In this document: positions 18,357-25,944 of the stretch, piece by piece
How positions within the stretch are numbered: the first letter of the stretch is position 1
Layout: each line of letters begins with the position of its first letter
Assembly (NCBI GenBank): GCA_048213135.1
Contig: PS015009.1
Span: 1,612,001 to 1,676,000, forward strand
Source: Reclinomonas americana ATCC 50394
Lineage: Eukaryota; Jakobida; Jakobea; Jakobida
DNA: 64,000 nt
Reading direction: 5' to 3'
Made by a program: the position numbers and the translations under genes
Notes under the pieces: model-generated
Seen by the model: only the letters and a program-made list of their open reading frames with translations
What the model was told of the DNA's origin: nothing
Database searches by the model: none

Positions 18357-18785
18357 ATGAGCGAACATGTAACATCACCAGAAGTAACTTACGCACCGGA
18401 ACACGCATCAGGTACGGGAAGGATATGGAAGACATTCTGGGTATTGTCTTTACTCACCATCATTGAACTGGGACTGGGCTACTTCCTGTATGCCAAACAC
18501 GGTCACCTGGGCGATGGTATGGTACTGGCTACCAAAAGTCTCATCGGCATCCTTACACTGGCCAAAGCTTATTATATCGTTTCCATCTTCATGCACCTGG
18601 GTGATGAGATCAGGAACTTCATTATGACGATCATCGTTCCGCTTTGCCTGTTCATCTGGTTCATTGCTGCCTTCCTCTGGGATGGTAACAGCTGGAAAAA
18701 CCTGAGGAATACCAATGCCGGCAGCAAGGCGCATACCGAGCAGGTAGCTCCTCCTCACGCGGTGGATAAGAATGCACCTAAATAG
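18357..18785 (+). CDS. Cytochrome c oxidase subunit IV-like membrane protein
   Basis: A 142-residue protein with three hydrophobic segments (about residues 24-42, 54-74 and 84-104). The layout KTFWVLSLLTIIELGLGYF...AKAYYIVSIFMHLGDE is typical of prokaryotic oxidase subunit IV, an accessory subunit without cofactors. It is the last gene of the respiratory run; a strong hairpin terminator lies 23 bp downstream. Confidence 0.88.
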   Translation: MSEHVTSPEVTYAPEHASGTGRIWKTFWVLSLLTIIELGLGYFLYAKHGHLGDGMVLATKSLIGILTLAKAYYIVSIFMHLGDEIRNFIMTIIVPLCLFIWFIAAFLWDGNSWKNLRNTNAGSKAHTEQVAPPHAVDKNAPK

Positions 18786-18808
18786 GATTAAACTTTTTCT
18801 ATATAAAC

Positions 18809-18836
18809 AACCACCTGTAACCGGGTGGTTTTTTTA
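18809..18836 (+). terminator. Rho-independent terminator of the oxidase operon
   Basis: Stem AACCACC / GGTGGTT with an 8-nt loop, followed by an uninterrupted T run. It sits just after the subunit IV stop codon. Confidence 0.85.
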
Positions 18837-18938
18837 TGTCATTCCGAACGCAGTGAGGCATCTTTTTACGTTTCGGTCCTCATTTGCGAAGACACAGAAA
18901 GAAGCGGTAAATGCCGCCATTTTACAAGCAGGAATAAC

Positions 18939-18946
18939 TAACTTTG
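18939..18946 (+). promoter_or_regulatory. Probable -7 promoter box before the SCO gene
   Basis: TAACTTTG followed by C, 24 bp before the SCO start codon, matches the Bacteroidota TAnnTTTG box. A clear -33 TTG is not visible. The same octamer precedes korB (43467) and ctaA (58744). Confidence 0.45.
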
Positions 18947-18970
18947 CGGAGCAAATCAACATCAACGCGA

Positions 18971-19753
18971 ATGGGTAAAAAAGCAATATGGGCGCTGCTC
19001 CTGGCGATCCTCCTTCCGGCCGCGGGTTACCTGCTGGTAAAATATTACAGCAAAGACGCCGTTCACATGCCACGCCGTTATTTTGCTCCCGACAGCGTGG
19101 TGGTAACAGTGAAGAACGGCAAAGCAACCACCGATACCATCTGGCATAAAGTAAGGAACATTCAGTTCACCAACCAGTTGGGGCAGCATGTTAGTCTTGA
19201 TGACCTGAAAGGAAAGATCATCGTGATCGATTTCTTCTTTACCCGTTGCCCCAGCATTTGCCCTGGACTGGCCCGCAATATGAAAAAGCTGCAGGACGCG
19301 TTTGTAAAAAATCCGGATATTGTACAGTTCATTTCCATCAGCGTTGATCCTGAACACGACAGTGTACCGCAGCTGCGGAAATTTGCCGATAAGTTCAACA
19401 TCAACCACGACAGCTGGTGGATGGTGACCGGCGACAAAAAAGATATTTATGATTTCGCTTTGAACGAACTGAAGGCCAGCATCGCGGATTCCAATGTGGA
19501 TACGGCTTTCATTCATACGGAGAATTTCTTCCTGCTCGACAGCAGCCGCGTTATCCGTGGCTGGTACAATGGTTTTGATACCACCAAACAATCGGAACTG
19601 GCAAGGGCTATACCATTGCTGATGCTGGAGAAAGATAAAAAAGCGCCTTCCGTGTTCCGCGAATTCATTCCCATACTGCCGGTGATCTTTATCGCGATTG
19701 GCATCGTGATCGTGGGTACGATACTCATTGGCAGAAAAAATAAACAACGATAA
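18971..19753 (+). CDS. SCO1/SenC-family copper chaperone
   Basis: A 260-residue thioredoxin-fold protein anchored by an N-terminal helix (about 4-22). It carries the copper-binding CxxxC (TRCPSICPG) and the conserved distal His (AFIHTENFF). Its expected job is delivery of copper to the CuA site of the oxidase encoded just upstream. A second hydrophobic segment near the C-terminus (IPILPVIFIAIGIVIVGTIL) is less usual. The start at 18971 is preferred to an in-frame ATG at 18944, which overlaps the promoter box. Confidence 0.9.
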   Translation: MGKKAIWALLLAILLPAAGYLLVKYYSKDAVHMPRRYFAPDSVVVTVKNGKATTDTIWHKVRNIQFTNQLGQHVSLDDLKGKIIVIDFFFTRCPSICPGLARNMKKLQDAFVKNPDIVQFISISVDPEHDSVPQLRKFADKFNINHDSWWMVTGDKKDIYDFALNELKASIADSNVDTAFIHTENFFLLDSSRVIRGWYNGFDTTKQSELARAIPLLMLEKDKKAPSVFREFIPILPVIFIAIGIVIVGTILIGRKNKQR

Positions 19754-19763
19754 AACCACCAGC

Positions 19764-20354
19764 ATGCTTAACCCTTCACTGGCCAAAAATGACCGGAAAG
19801 CCAAATGGCTCATAGGTATATTCTCCGTTATTGTATTTGCCGCAGTAACCATTTTAGGAAAATACAACCTGGCAGGCAAGGTCAGTTTCCCTTTTGATGT
19901 ACATATTTTCGCCCTCACCAATGCCCTCATCAATGCCTGTGTATCTCTGCTGCTAATTGCCGGGTTACTTACTGTAAAACGCGGACAGTTTACAGTTCAC
20001 AGGAATATTATGCTGGCAGCTATGCTGCTGTCGGTATTATTCCTCTTGTCTTATATCTGCCATCATTTGTTTGCCGGTGAAACCGCTTTTGGTGAAACAG
20101 ACGGCATCAAAGGCCTGAGTGACGCGGAAAAAGCCGCTGCCGGCAGCACCCGTACCATTTACCTGGCCATATTGCTCACGCATATTCCTTTGGCCGGACT
20201 GGCATTGCCTTTTATTTTGTTTGCTGCTTACCGGGCACTTACCGGCGAATATGAAAAGCATAAGAAACTGGTGCGCATTGTGTGGCCGGTATGGTTTTAT
20301 GTGGCGGTAACCGGCGTTATCGTGTACCTGATGATCAGTCCGTATTATAAGTAG
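19764..20354 (+). CDS. DUF420-family membrane protein (oxidase assembly-linked)
   Basis: A 196-residue protein with five hydrophobic segments and conserved His residues within the helices (FDVHIFALTN, YICHHLFAG). Both are features of DUF420, the family that includes CtaM, needed for heme-copper oxidase maturation in Bacillus. It is placed directly after the SCO gene. An alternative ATG at 19728 would overlap SCO by 26 bp; the ATG after the SCO stop is chosen because it adds no extra hydrophilic leader. Confidence 0.8.
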   Translation: MLNPSLAKNDRKAKWLIGIFSVIVFAAVTILGKYNLAGKVSFPFDVHIFALTNALINACVSLLLIAGLLTVKRGQFTVHRNIMLAAMLLSVLFLLSYICHHLFAGETAFGETDGIKGLSDAEKAAAGSTRTIYLAILLTHIPLAGLALPFILFAAYRALTGEYEKHKKLVRIVWPVWFYVAVTGVIVYLMISPYYK

Positions 20355-20402
20355 TATCTTCCGTTTATTATCATTTTCCGTAAGGAACAAAACTAACCGG
20401 TC

Positions 20403-20864
20403 ATGCAAAAAGGAAAAGCCTTCAAAGCCCTGTCCATCATGCATAAGGGTATGCTCATCTCTGTTATTTTACTGGGTGCTGTTATGTTCTGGCTTGTCAG
20501 CAGCAACATGGTAGCGCCTCCATCACCCGACCTGGACAGGATGCTGCAGGTAGCGGCCATTGTGCTGGGTGTGCTGGGGTTCTTTGGCGGCGCGGCACTG
20601 TTTAAAAAGCGGCTGCAGGCCATCCGGGATATGAATGCTTCGGCGGAAGAGAAATGGAAAAATTATTTTGCGGTTTGTTTACTTCAGTGGGCATTGCTTG
20701 AAGGGCCGGCCATCTTTTGTATGATATCTTTTTTTCTTACAGGTAACTACGCGTTCATTGTATTGGGCGGTTTGCTGCTGCTGATACTGGCTATGCAGGG
20801 GCCATCAAAAATGAAGATTATGCTGCAACTGGGTATCAGTGAGGAAGAGTTAAATGAACTGTAA
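20403..20864 (+). CDS. Small four-helix membrane protein, unrecognised
   Basis: A 153-residue protein with four hydrophobic segments (about 14-35, 50-68, 92-112 and 115-135) separated by a charged loop (KKRLQAIRDMNASAEEKWKNY). No known motif was recognised. It is co-directional with and 48 bp downstream of the DUF420 gene, so it may be co-transcribed with the assembly genes. A function in oxidase assembly would be a guess. Confidence 0.72.
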   Translation: MQKGKAFKALSIMHKGMLISVILLGAVMFWLVSSNMVAPPSPDLDRMLQVAAIVLGVLGFFGGAALFKKRLQAIRDMNASAEEKWKNYFAVCLLQWALLEGPAIFCMISFFLTGNYAFIVLGGLLLLILAMQGPSKMKIMLQLGISEEELNEL

Positions 20865-20884
20865 CAGGCGTTTCTACCGACTAT

Positions 20885-21616
20885 CTACTGCGTACTATTG
20901 GCTTCCTGTACTACAATTCTGCTATCGCCGATATGTGTAACGATTACGTCAATCGTATCGCCGGGTTTCAATTCACTGTCCTTATAAGCTAACCTGCTCT
21001 GAAATTTTCCATCCATCAAATCAAGAAGAACGGCATGTGGCGTTACCTGTGTAACGGAAGCAGTGACAGGTGTTTTGCTTTTGCTGAGTTTTTGCAGGGT
21101 TGCGAATTCTTTTATATACCTGGCATGGACCAGTTTCGCGGTAACGGCGCTTTTCTTTTCTATATTTTCCAGGGTGAAATCAACCGGTTCGTTCAACTCT
21201 TGCTCCGACGGAGGAATTTGCCATGGGGCAATGACTAAAGGAAAGAAAAGATAGGAGGCGGTTTCTTTTACAAAATACTGGTCATCGGCTATTTTAAGAT
21301 AACCGCGAAAATGGTTGTCGGTGCGGGCTTTGTTCAGGATGCTGTCCAGGGCTGTATTGTAGCGGAATTGAATATCAACGGCCACCTGTTTGTCGCCGCG
21401 GGGCGACAGCTCAATACGGAACTCGACCGTATCGCCGATCAGGAACTGGTGTTTTTTGCGGGCGATTTTTTTGCTGATCCATTCCTGCTGTGTGGCAGCG
21501 TCAACCTTTCCGTTGATGCTTTTCTTTTTTCCTTTCAGCTCATAATCGATCGTAATGTACCCTTTATCGTGGTGTACAAAAGATACTTCTCCCTGTATGG
21601 TTGTGTGTTCAGTCAT
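20885..21616 (-). CDS. Putative RNA-binding protein with OB-like and S1-like ends
   Basis: A 243-residue soluble protein. The N-terminus (IQGEVSFVHHDKGYITIDYELKGKKKSINGKVD) has the beta pattern of a cold-shock or OB fold. The C-terminus (TPVTASVTQVTPHAVLLDLMDGKFQSRLAYKDSELKPGDTIDVIV) reads like an S1-type OB fold. Both assignments rest on pattern only. Its start overlaps the stop of the upstream ATL gene by 4 bp, so the two are translationally coupled. Confidence 0.65.
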   Translation of the reverse strand: MTEHTTIQGEVSFVHHDKGYITIDYELKGKKKSINGKVDAATQQEWISKKIARKKHQFLIGDTVEFRIELSPRGDKQVAVDIQFRYNTALDSILNKARTDNHFRGYLKIADDQYFVKETASYLFFPLVIAPWQIPPSEQELNEPVDFTLENIEKKSAVTAKLVHARYIKEFATLQKLSKSKTPVTASVTQVTPHAVLLDLMDGKFQSRLAYKDSELKPGDTIDVIVTHIGDSRIVVQEANSTQ

Positions 21617-22014
21617 AAATCAAGTTCAATGGTGGGGTCCCAGAATCGTTCTTTAAAATTAACCACGGTATCGTTCTTCACTTTTACACCATCTTTCTTC
21701 AGCATTTCTTCCATTGCAGTGGGTGTGCCGAAATGATGTTTACCGCTGAGCATACCGTTGCGGTTCACCACGCGTTGCGCAGGCACTTTGGGTTTGGCGT
21801 AACCTGCCGCGTTCATGGCCCAGCCTACCATACGGGCTGAAAGACCGGTACCCAAAAATTTAGCGATGGCGCCATAACTGGTTACCCGCCCTTTGGGGAT
21901 CTGCCGTACCACGCCATACACATCGTCGAAAAAACTGTATTGCTTACCCGGGGCCGACGGCTTTTCCTTTTGCGGATCTTTCTTAGCTTTTGCGGCTTTC
22001 TTTATCGTTGCCAT
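21613..22014 (-). CDS. Alkyltransferase-like (ATL) protein, MGMT DNA-binding domain without the active Cys
   Basis: A 133-residue protein. RVTSYGAIAKFLGTGLSARMVGWAMNAA matches the helix-turn-helix and Arg-finger part of O6-alkylguanine-DNA alkyltransferases. In active enzymes the next motif is PCHRV; here it is PAQRV, so the acceptor Cys is replaced by Ala and the His by Gln. ATL proteins bind alkylated guanine and flag it to nucleotide excision repair instead of reversing it. A Lys-rich N-terminus precedes the domain. It overlaps the neighbouring genes at both ends (4 and 32 bp). Confidence 0.85.
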   Translation of the reverse strand: MATIKKAAKAKKDPQKEKPSAPGKQYSFFDDVYGVVRQIPKGRVTSYGAIAKFLGTGLSARMVGWAMNAAGYAKPKVPAQRVVNRNGMLSGKHHFGTPTAMEEMLKKDGVKVKNDTVVNFKERFWDPTIELDL

Positions 22015-22192
22015 ACTTTAAAGATAACAATTCGCTGCGTGAGGGCTCAGGAACATTTATATAGTCATACGGACAATGTTTACAACCATTGCCGCAGCAA
22101 TGCCCGCGGTCGAGGTGGAACTTGGCCGTGAGTACGATATAACCCTTTTCGTTGTAATAATAATCAACGCCCTCAATCCAGCTTTTGCTCAT
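21983..22192 (-). CDS. Small Cys-rich DUF5522-type protein
   Basis: A 69-residue protein. The Cys cluster CCGNGCKHCPY and preceding FHLDRGH are typical of the DUF5522 group of small, probably metal-binding proteins. The first 20 codons overlap trmB upstream and the end overlaps the ATL gene. The four genes trmB, this one, ATL and the OB/S1-like protein are thus tightly packed. Confidence 0.75.
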   Translation of the reverse strand: MSKSWIEGVDYYYNEKGYIVLTAKFHLDRGHCCGNGCKHCPYDYINVPEPSRSELLSLKYGNDKESRKS

Positions 22193-22877
22193 TTTTCAGA
22201 ATTTCCTGTAAATCATCGTCGATGGGTGGTATACTGTGCGGCAGGCTGAACTTCAGGTAATGGATGCGCCTGCTGTTGGCAATGTCCAGGCTTTCATAAT
22301 GCGTTTTGATCTTCAGTTCCGCGGCAATATTTTCTTCCTGGTAGATATTATCATGATCTTCTGCAATGGATAACCCATACAAACCAGCCACCAGTTTGGT
22401 AAACCGGTACAAGTCGGGAGAATCTGTTTTCAGGTGGATGTACCCGCCGGGCTTCAGCACCTGCTGGTACAGCCGCAGGAAGCGCGGGTGGGTAAGCCTT
22501 TTTTTTGCTTTTGATACCCTTAACTGCGGATCGGGAAATGTGATCCATATTTCGTCCACTTCGCCTTCAGCGAAATAGGCAGGCAGCCTTTCTATCTGGG
22601 TACGGAGGAAAGCCCCGTTGGTCAGTCCTTCCACCAGGCATTGTTTGGCGCCGATGTACATGCGGTTGCCCTTGATGTCGATGCCGATATGGTTCCTGTC
22701 CGGGTGCAGCCTCGATAATCCTACCGTATATTCGCCCCTTCCGCAGGCCAGTTCCAGTATCAGCGGGTTGTCGTTCTTAAAGAAAAAAGCCCAGGCGCCC
22801 TGCATGTTCTCAGGGTATTCCAGTACATTGGGGAAGGTCTTGATCTGGGCAAAACGCAATAATTTCTTCTGTGCCAT
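22173..22877 (-). CDS. trmB: tRNA (guanine-N7)-methyltransferase
   Basis: A 234-residue SAM-dependent enzyme that methylates G46 in the tRNA variable loop. The SAM-binding motif ELACGRGEYTVGLSRLHPDRNHIGIDIKG is followed by DEIWITFPDPQLR and PGGYIHLKTDSP, both diagnostic of TrmB. An open frame extends to 22979, but MAQKKLLRF at 22877 is the family-like start, and a TATCTTTG promoter box sits only 6 nt before that ATG. It heads a four-gene overlapping run. Confidence 0.92.
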   Translation of the reverse strand: MAQKKLLRFAQIKTFPNVLEYPENMQGAWAFFFKNDNPLILELACGRGEYTVGLSRLHPDRNHIGIDIKGNRMYIGAKQCLVEGLTNGAFLRTQIERLPAYFAEGEVDEIWITFPDPQLRVSKAKKRLTHPRFLRLYQQVLKPGGYIHLKTDSPDLYRFTKLVAGLYGLSIAEDHDNIYQEENIAAELKIKTHYESLDIANSRRIHYLKFSLPHSIPPIDDDLQEILKNEQKLD

Positions 22878-22883
22878 GGGCTG

Positions 22884-22891
22884 CAAAGATA
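22884..22891 (-). promoter_or_regulatory. Probable -7 promoter box abutting the trmB start
   Basis: On the minus strand TATCTTTG is followed by CAGCCC and then the ATG. The transcript would begin at or next to the start codon, implying leaderless translation. Confidence 0.45.
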
Positions 22892-22993
22892 AACAATGAA
22901 TGACGGAAACAGGCCGGTAAGCTATGTCATGCGGCTGAAATTGATTATTTTGCGGCCCGTTAATGCGATTGTACTTCACCTAAATACATATAT

Positions 22994-23779
22994 ATGACTA
23001 CAGTAATTGTACCTGTTGATTTTTCTGAAACTTCATTAAACGCGGCACGCTATGCTGCGCAACTGCTGGTAGGACATTATGGCGTTACACTGGTGCTTTA
23101 CCACAGTTACACTAAACCTGCCGAAGCCGCCAAGTCGGAAGAAGCCCTGGAACAACTGAAGCAGGAGCTGATGGAAAAATATATTGTAAAGATTGAAACA
23201 CTGGCTTACGAAGAACATGATTTTGTAGACGGACTGGAAAGAACGGCACGTCACCGCAAGGCCGACCTGGTGATCATGGGTATTACCGGTAAATCGGCGC
23301 TGGCACAGGCTTTCTTTGGCAGCAATACGCTGAAGATGGCGGAAACCAAGGCCTGCCCGGTGCTGATCGTTCCGCAGGAAGCCGAGTTCAAACAGATCAA
23401 CAACGTAATGCTTACATCCGACTTCAAGGATACGCATAACACAACTCCTTCTGCCCTCATCAAAAATTTCCTCGATGTGTTCAGGCCGCAGCTGCACGTT
23501 GTTAACGTGGATAAAGATCACTACATCTCCCTTACCGATAATTACGAAAAAGAAAAACAGGACCTCCGCGAACTTTTCGCCGATTACAGGCCCGAATTCT
23601 ATTTCATGCGTTTATTTGACGTAGATGAGGCCATCAACCTGTTTGCAGAAGAAAGGAATATCGACCTGATCATCGCTGTGCAGAAAAACCATTCTTTCAT
23701 GGAAAAACTGTTCAGCACCAGCCGTACCAAAACGCTGGCATATCATAGTAAGATGCCGATATTGGTGGTACACGAGTAG
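22994..23779 (+). CDS. Universal stress protein, tandem UspA domains
   Basis: A 261-residue cytoplasmic protein with two UspA-like halves. The first (TTVIVPVDFSETSLNAARYA...DLVIMGITGKSALAQAFFGSNT) has the ATP-binding G-2x-G-9x-G-S/T style loop. The second, from about residue 145, is diverged (IDLIIAVQKNHSFMEKLFSTSRTKTLAYHSKMPILVV). Monocistronic, ending in a strong bidirectional terminator. Confidence 0.88.
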   Translation: MTTVIVPVDFSETSLNAARYAAQLLVGHYGVTLVLYHSYTKPAEAAKSEEALEQLKQELMEKYIVKIETLAYEEHDFVDGLERTARHRKADLVIMGITGKSALAQAFFGSNTLKMAETKACPVLIVPQEAEFKQINNVMLTSDFKDTHNTTPSALIKNFLDVFRPQLHVVNVDKDHYISLTDNYEKEKQDLRELFADYRPEFYFMRLFDVDEAINLFAEERNIDLIIAVQKNHSFMEKLFSTSRTKTLAYHSKMPILVVHE

Positions 23780-23807
23780 AGGAAGTAAAAAATCAAAAGC
23801 TAAAAGT

Positions 23808-23844
23808 AAAAAAAGGGAGCCTGCAAACACAGGCTCCCTTTTTG
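23808..23844. terminator. Bidirectional terminator
   Basis: AAAAAAGGGAGCCTG / CAGGCTCCCTTTTT around a short loop. It serves the universal stress gene and the convergent DUF3078 gene. Confidence 0.85.
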
Positions 23845-23867
23845 ATTTTTGAATTTTTACTTTTGAT

Positions 23868-24800
23868 TTAGATTTTTACCTGCAACCCCGCTCCCACAAT
23901 AGATTTGAACTGCAATGCCGGTGAGGTTTTGTTAGGGCCGAAAATACGGGTGTCGTCATCATAAATAATATCCACGCTCCAGCTGAACGACAGCATTTTA
24001 AATACTTTCACCGCCAGCAGGTTGGTCATATAAATATCTACATTGAGCGGGTTTTTCCTGTAATTGGAAAACATGTCGAGCCTTGACTTGTAAGTCAGGT
24101 TCTTTGCCACTTCTTTCTGGTAGTTGATGGTGGCAAAAGCGCCCAGTTCGTTGATGCTGTTGTAACCGGAGTCTACACCGTAAGCCCCGCGGGAAGCCAG
24201 CGTATCATCCAGTACGATCACCCAGCGTGAAGTGACCGGGGAAAGGAACAGCGACAATTCTTTCGTGGGTTTATGATCGATACCCAGGCTGGCGAGCGCA
24301 TAACCCGGTGACATAAAACCGGAAGCAAAGGTTTTGGCGTTGGTCTTTACATCATAAGTATACCCGTTGGTCATTTGCGACCGGAAATTGATGAGGGTAC
24401 CCACCGTTGTTTTTTTGTTGATGGAGTAACTCTGTTTCGTTACAAAATCGATACGGTCATCATTTTTTCTTGATCCCAGGCTGCTGGATTGCATAAAACC
24501 GAATGCCAGGTCGAGGGAATTGTCCCAGTTAAACCTTTTTCTTTTATGCCGGGCGTACAGGTTAAGCGTAGTGTTGATGTTAAATGAAAATTCATCGCCC
24601 CCCGCTGCCCAGTTGCTGAGCGAACTCTGGCCGATATTGAGGCGGTAAGTGCCGCCGGCTTTCCACCTTTTACGGGATGTGTCTGTAGGCACTTTGGTAA
24701 TGGCATTGCCCGATTCGAACTGGAGGTTCCTGATGGCCTGGTCCTGTGCGAAGACAGACAACGGGGCGGAAAGGATAAGGAAAAGACCTGTTTTGTTCAT
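23868..24800 (-). CDS. DUF3078 outer-membrane beta-barrel-like protein
   Basis: A 310-residue protein with a signal peptide (MNKTGLFLILSAPLSVFAQ). The body is rich in alternating aromatic beta strands and matches the DUF3078 pattern: GGTYRLNIGQSSLSNWAAGG, NTTLNLYARHKRKRFNWDNSLDLAFG and a C-terminus of strand-like IVGAGLQVKI. It is probably an outer-membrane barrel of unknown role. A TAATTTTG box lies four nucleotides before the ATG. Confidence 0.85.
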   Translation of the reverse strand: MNKTGLFLILSAPLSVFAQDQAIRNLQFESGNAITKVPTDTSRKRWKAGGTYRLNIGQSSLSNWAAGGDEFSFNINTTLNLYARHKRKRFNWDNSLDLAFGFMQSSSLGSRKNDDRIDFVTKQSYSINKKTTVGTLINFRSQMTNGYTYDVKTNAKTFASGFMSPGYALASLGIDHKPTKELSLFLSPVTSRWVIVLDDTLASRGAYGVDSGYNSINELGAFATINYQKEVAKNLTYKSRLDMFSNYRKNPLNVDIYMTNLLAVKVFKMLSFSWSVDIIYDDDTRIFGPNKTSPALQFKSIVGAGLQVKI

Positions 24801-24804
24801 GCTG

Positions 24805-24812
24805 CAAAATTA
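24805..24812 (-). promoter_or_regulatory. Probable -7 promoter box abutting the DUF3078 gene start
   Basis: TAATTTTG then CAGC then ATG on the minus strand, suggesting a leaderless transcript. The same TTTGCAGC-ATG arrangement precedes the response regulator at 25932. Confidence 0.4.
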
Positions 24813-24982
24813 CTGTTTAAACATTAGATTAGTGTTGCCGGTCATGTATCATAGCCTTGCGCACTGCAACGGAGGGCAAAGAAACTTTACGGAACTGCAA
24901 AAATTTTGCAAAAATGTACAGGTGTGGGAGATTTTGTATAAGCGTTCCCTTATAGGAGACATAAGGGCCTGTACATATATAT

Positions 24983-25012
24983 AAAAAGGTTGACGTGAGC
25001 GCCAACCTTTTC
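24983..25012. terminator. Hairpin terminator downstream of the two-component genes
   Basis: AAAGGTTG / CAACCTTTT stem with a 10-nt loop, about 250 bp beyond the response-regulator stop on the minus strand. The A run on one side and T run on the other allow action in both directions. Confidence 0.6.
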
Positions 25013-25263
25013 CTACAGAAAACCGCAACTATTTTATGCGACGTGTTATAGAAATAACCAGTGCATGTGTTTATGCTTAATGAAACCAGAGATGTTAAAG
25101 TGAATGGTGGGACCAAACAAGTGTTCAAGCTATCCGATCCCACCAAATCCTGTTGTTACAGGGTATATGTAAACCACTGATACAAAGAGAATCTTTTTCA
25201 GAATGGAATAATAGCGTAGTTGATACGTTTTTTCGGACAGGTATTTCTACGTGGCGGGGGATA

Positions 25264-25932
25264 TTATGGGTCGATGCGGAAAAGCTCGTTCTTGATGGCA
25301 AAAACCACCAGACCAGCCGTATTACGGCACCCGGCTTTGATGAGGAGGCTGTTGCGGTGCCCTTCTACCGTACGGGGACTGATATACAGGCGGTTACCGA
25401 TCTCGGCATTGGTCAGTTCCTGGCAAATGAGTTCAAGTACTTCCTTCTCACGTGAGGTGAGTTCAATGGGTATATTACTGAAATTGCGGATATCATTGTC
25501 TTTCATGGAAGACACTTTCCGCATAGCCTGCAGGGCGGCCGCATTAAAATAGAAGCCCGATTTATAAGTGGTGCGTACGGCGGTGAGCAGTTCTTCCGTT
25601 TCGCAGTTCTTGGTAAGATAGCCGCAGGCGCCTGCCTGTATCATTTTACCGATGAAACGTTCCTGGTCGTATACCGATAATACCAGCACTTTAATGGTAG
25701 GATATCTTTTTTGCATGGCATCGTTCAGTTCAACGCCATTCATCTCAGGCATGTGCATATCGATAAGGGCGATCTCGGGCAGTTGCTCCATCTTTTCCAG
25801 CTGCTCCAGGAAAACCCTTCCGTTCTCGGCTTCGGCAACCAGGTCCAGCTCATCAGTGGCCTTAATAAGCTGAGCCAGTCCCTGCCGGAACAATTGCTGA
25901 TCATCTACAAGTGCTACCCTGATCTTATCCAT
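25264..25932 (-). CDS. NarL/FixJ-family response regulator
   Basis: A 222-residue regulator. The receiver domain has the acidic pair DD at 10-11, phospho-acceptor Asp58 in ALIDMHMPEMNG and the conserved Lys in GYLTKN. The C-terminal LuxR-type helix-turn-helix is LTSREKEVLELICQELTNAEIGNRLYISPRTVEGHRNSL. It follows the histidine kinase gene after 12 bp and is almost certainly its partner. A promoter-like TATTTTTG ends four nucleotides before its ATG and could allow separate transcription. Confidence 0.93.
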   Translation of the reverse strand: MDKIRVALVDDQQLFRQGLAQLIKATDELDLVAEAENGRVFLEQLEKMEQLPEIALIDMHMPEMNGVELNDAMQKRYPTIKVLVLSVYDQERFIGKMIQAGACGYLTKNCETEELLTAVRTTYKSGFYFNAAALQAMRKVSSMKDNDIRNFSNIPIELTSREKEVLELICQELTNAEIGNRLYISPRTVEGHRNSLLIKAGCRNTAGLVVFAIKNELFRIDP

Positions 25933-25944
25933 GCTGCAAAAATA

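Larger units (their letters stand above)
24801..25263. other. Intergenic region with a palindrome and a terminator hairpin
   Basis: No gene is supported. It holds the DUF3078 promoter box, a 15-bp perfect palindrome TGCAAAAATTTTGCA at 24896-24910 (possible operator), and the hairpin at 24983-25012. The remainder shows nothing recognisable. Confidence 0.55.

Noticed and set aside
22878-22979. Upstream extension of trmB
   Set aside because: The added residues have no counterpart in the family as I know it, and a promoter box lies in this stretch.
24896-24910. Palindrome TGCAAAAATTTTGCA as a defined operator
   Set aside because: It is A/T-rich, short, and about 90 bp upstream of the DUF3078 gene with no regulator to match, so it is noted only as a possible site.
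25153-25455. Plus-strand open frame opposite the 3' end of the response regulator
   Set aside because: Most of it lies antisense to the conserved LuxR helix-turn-helix. The rest has no support.
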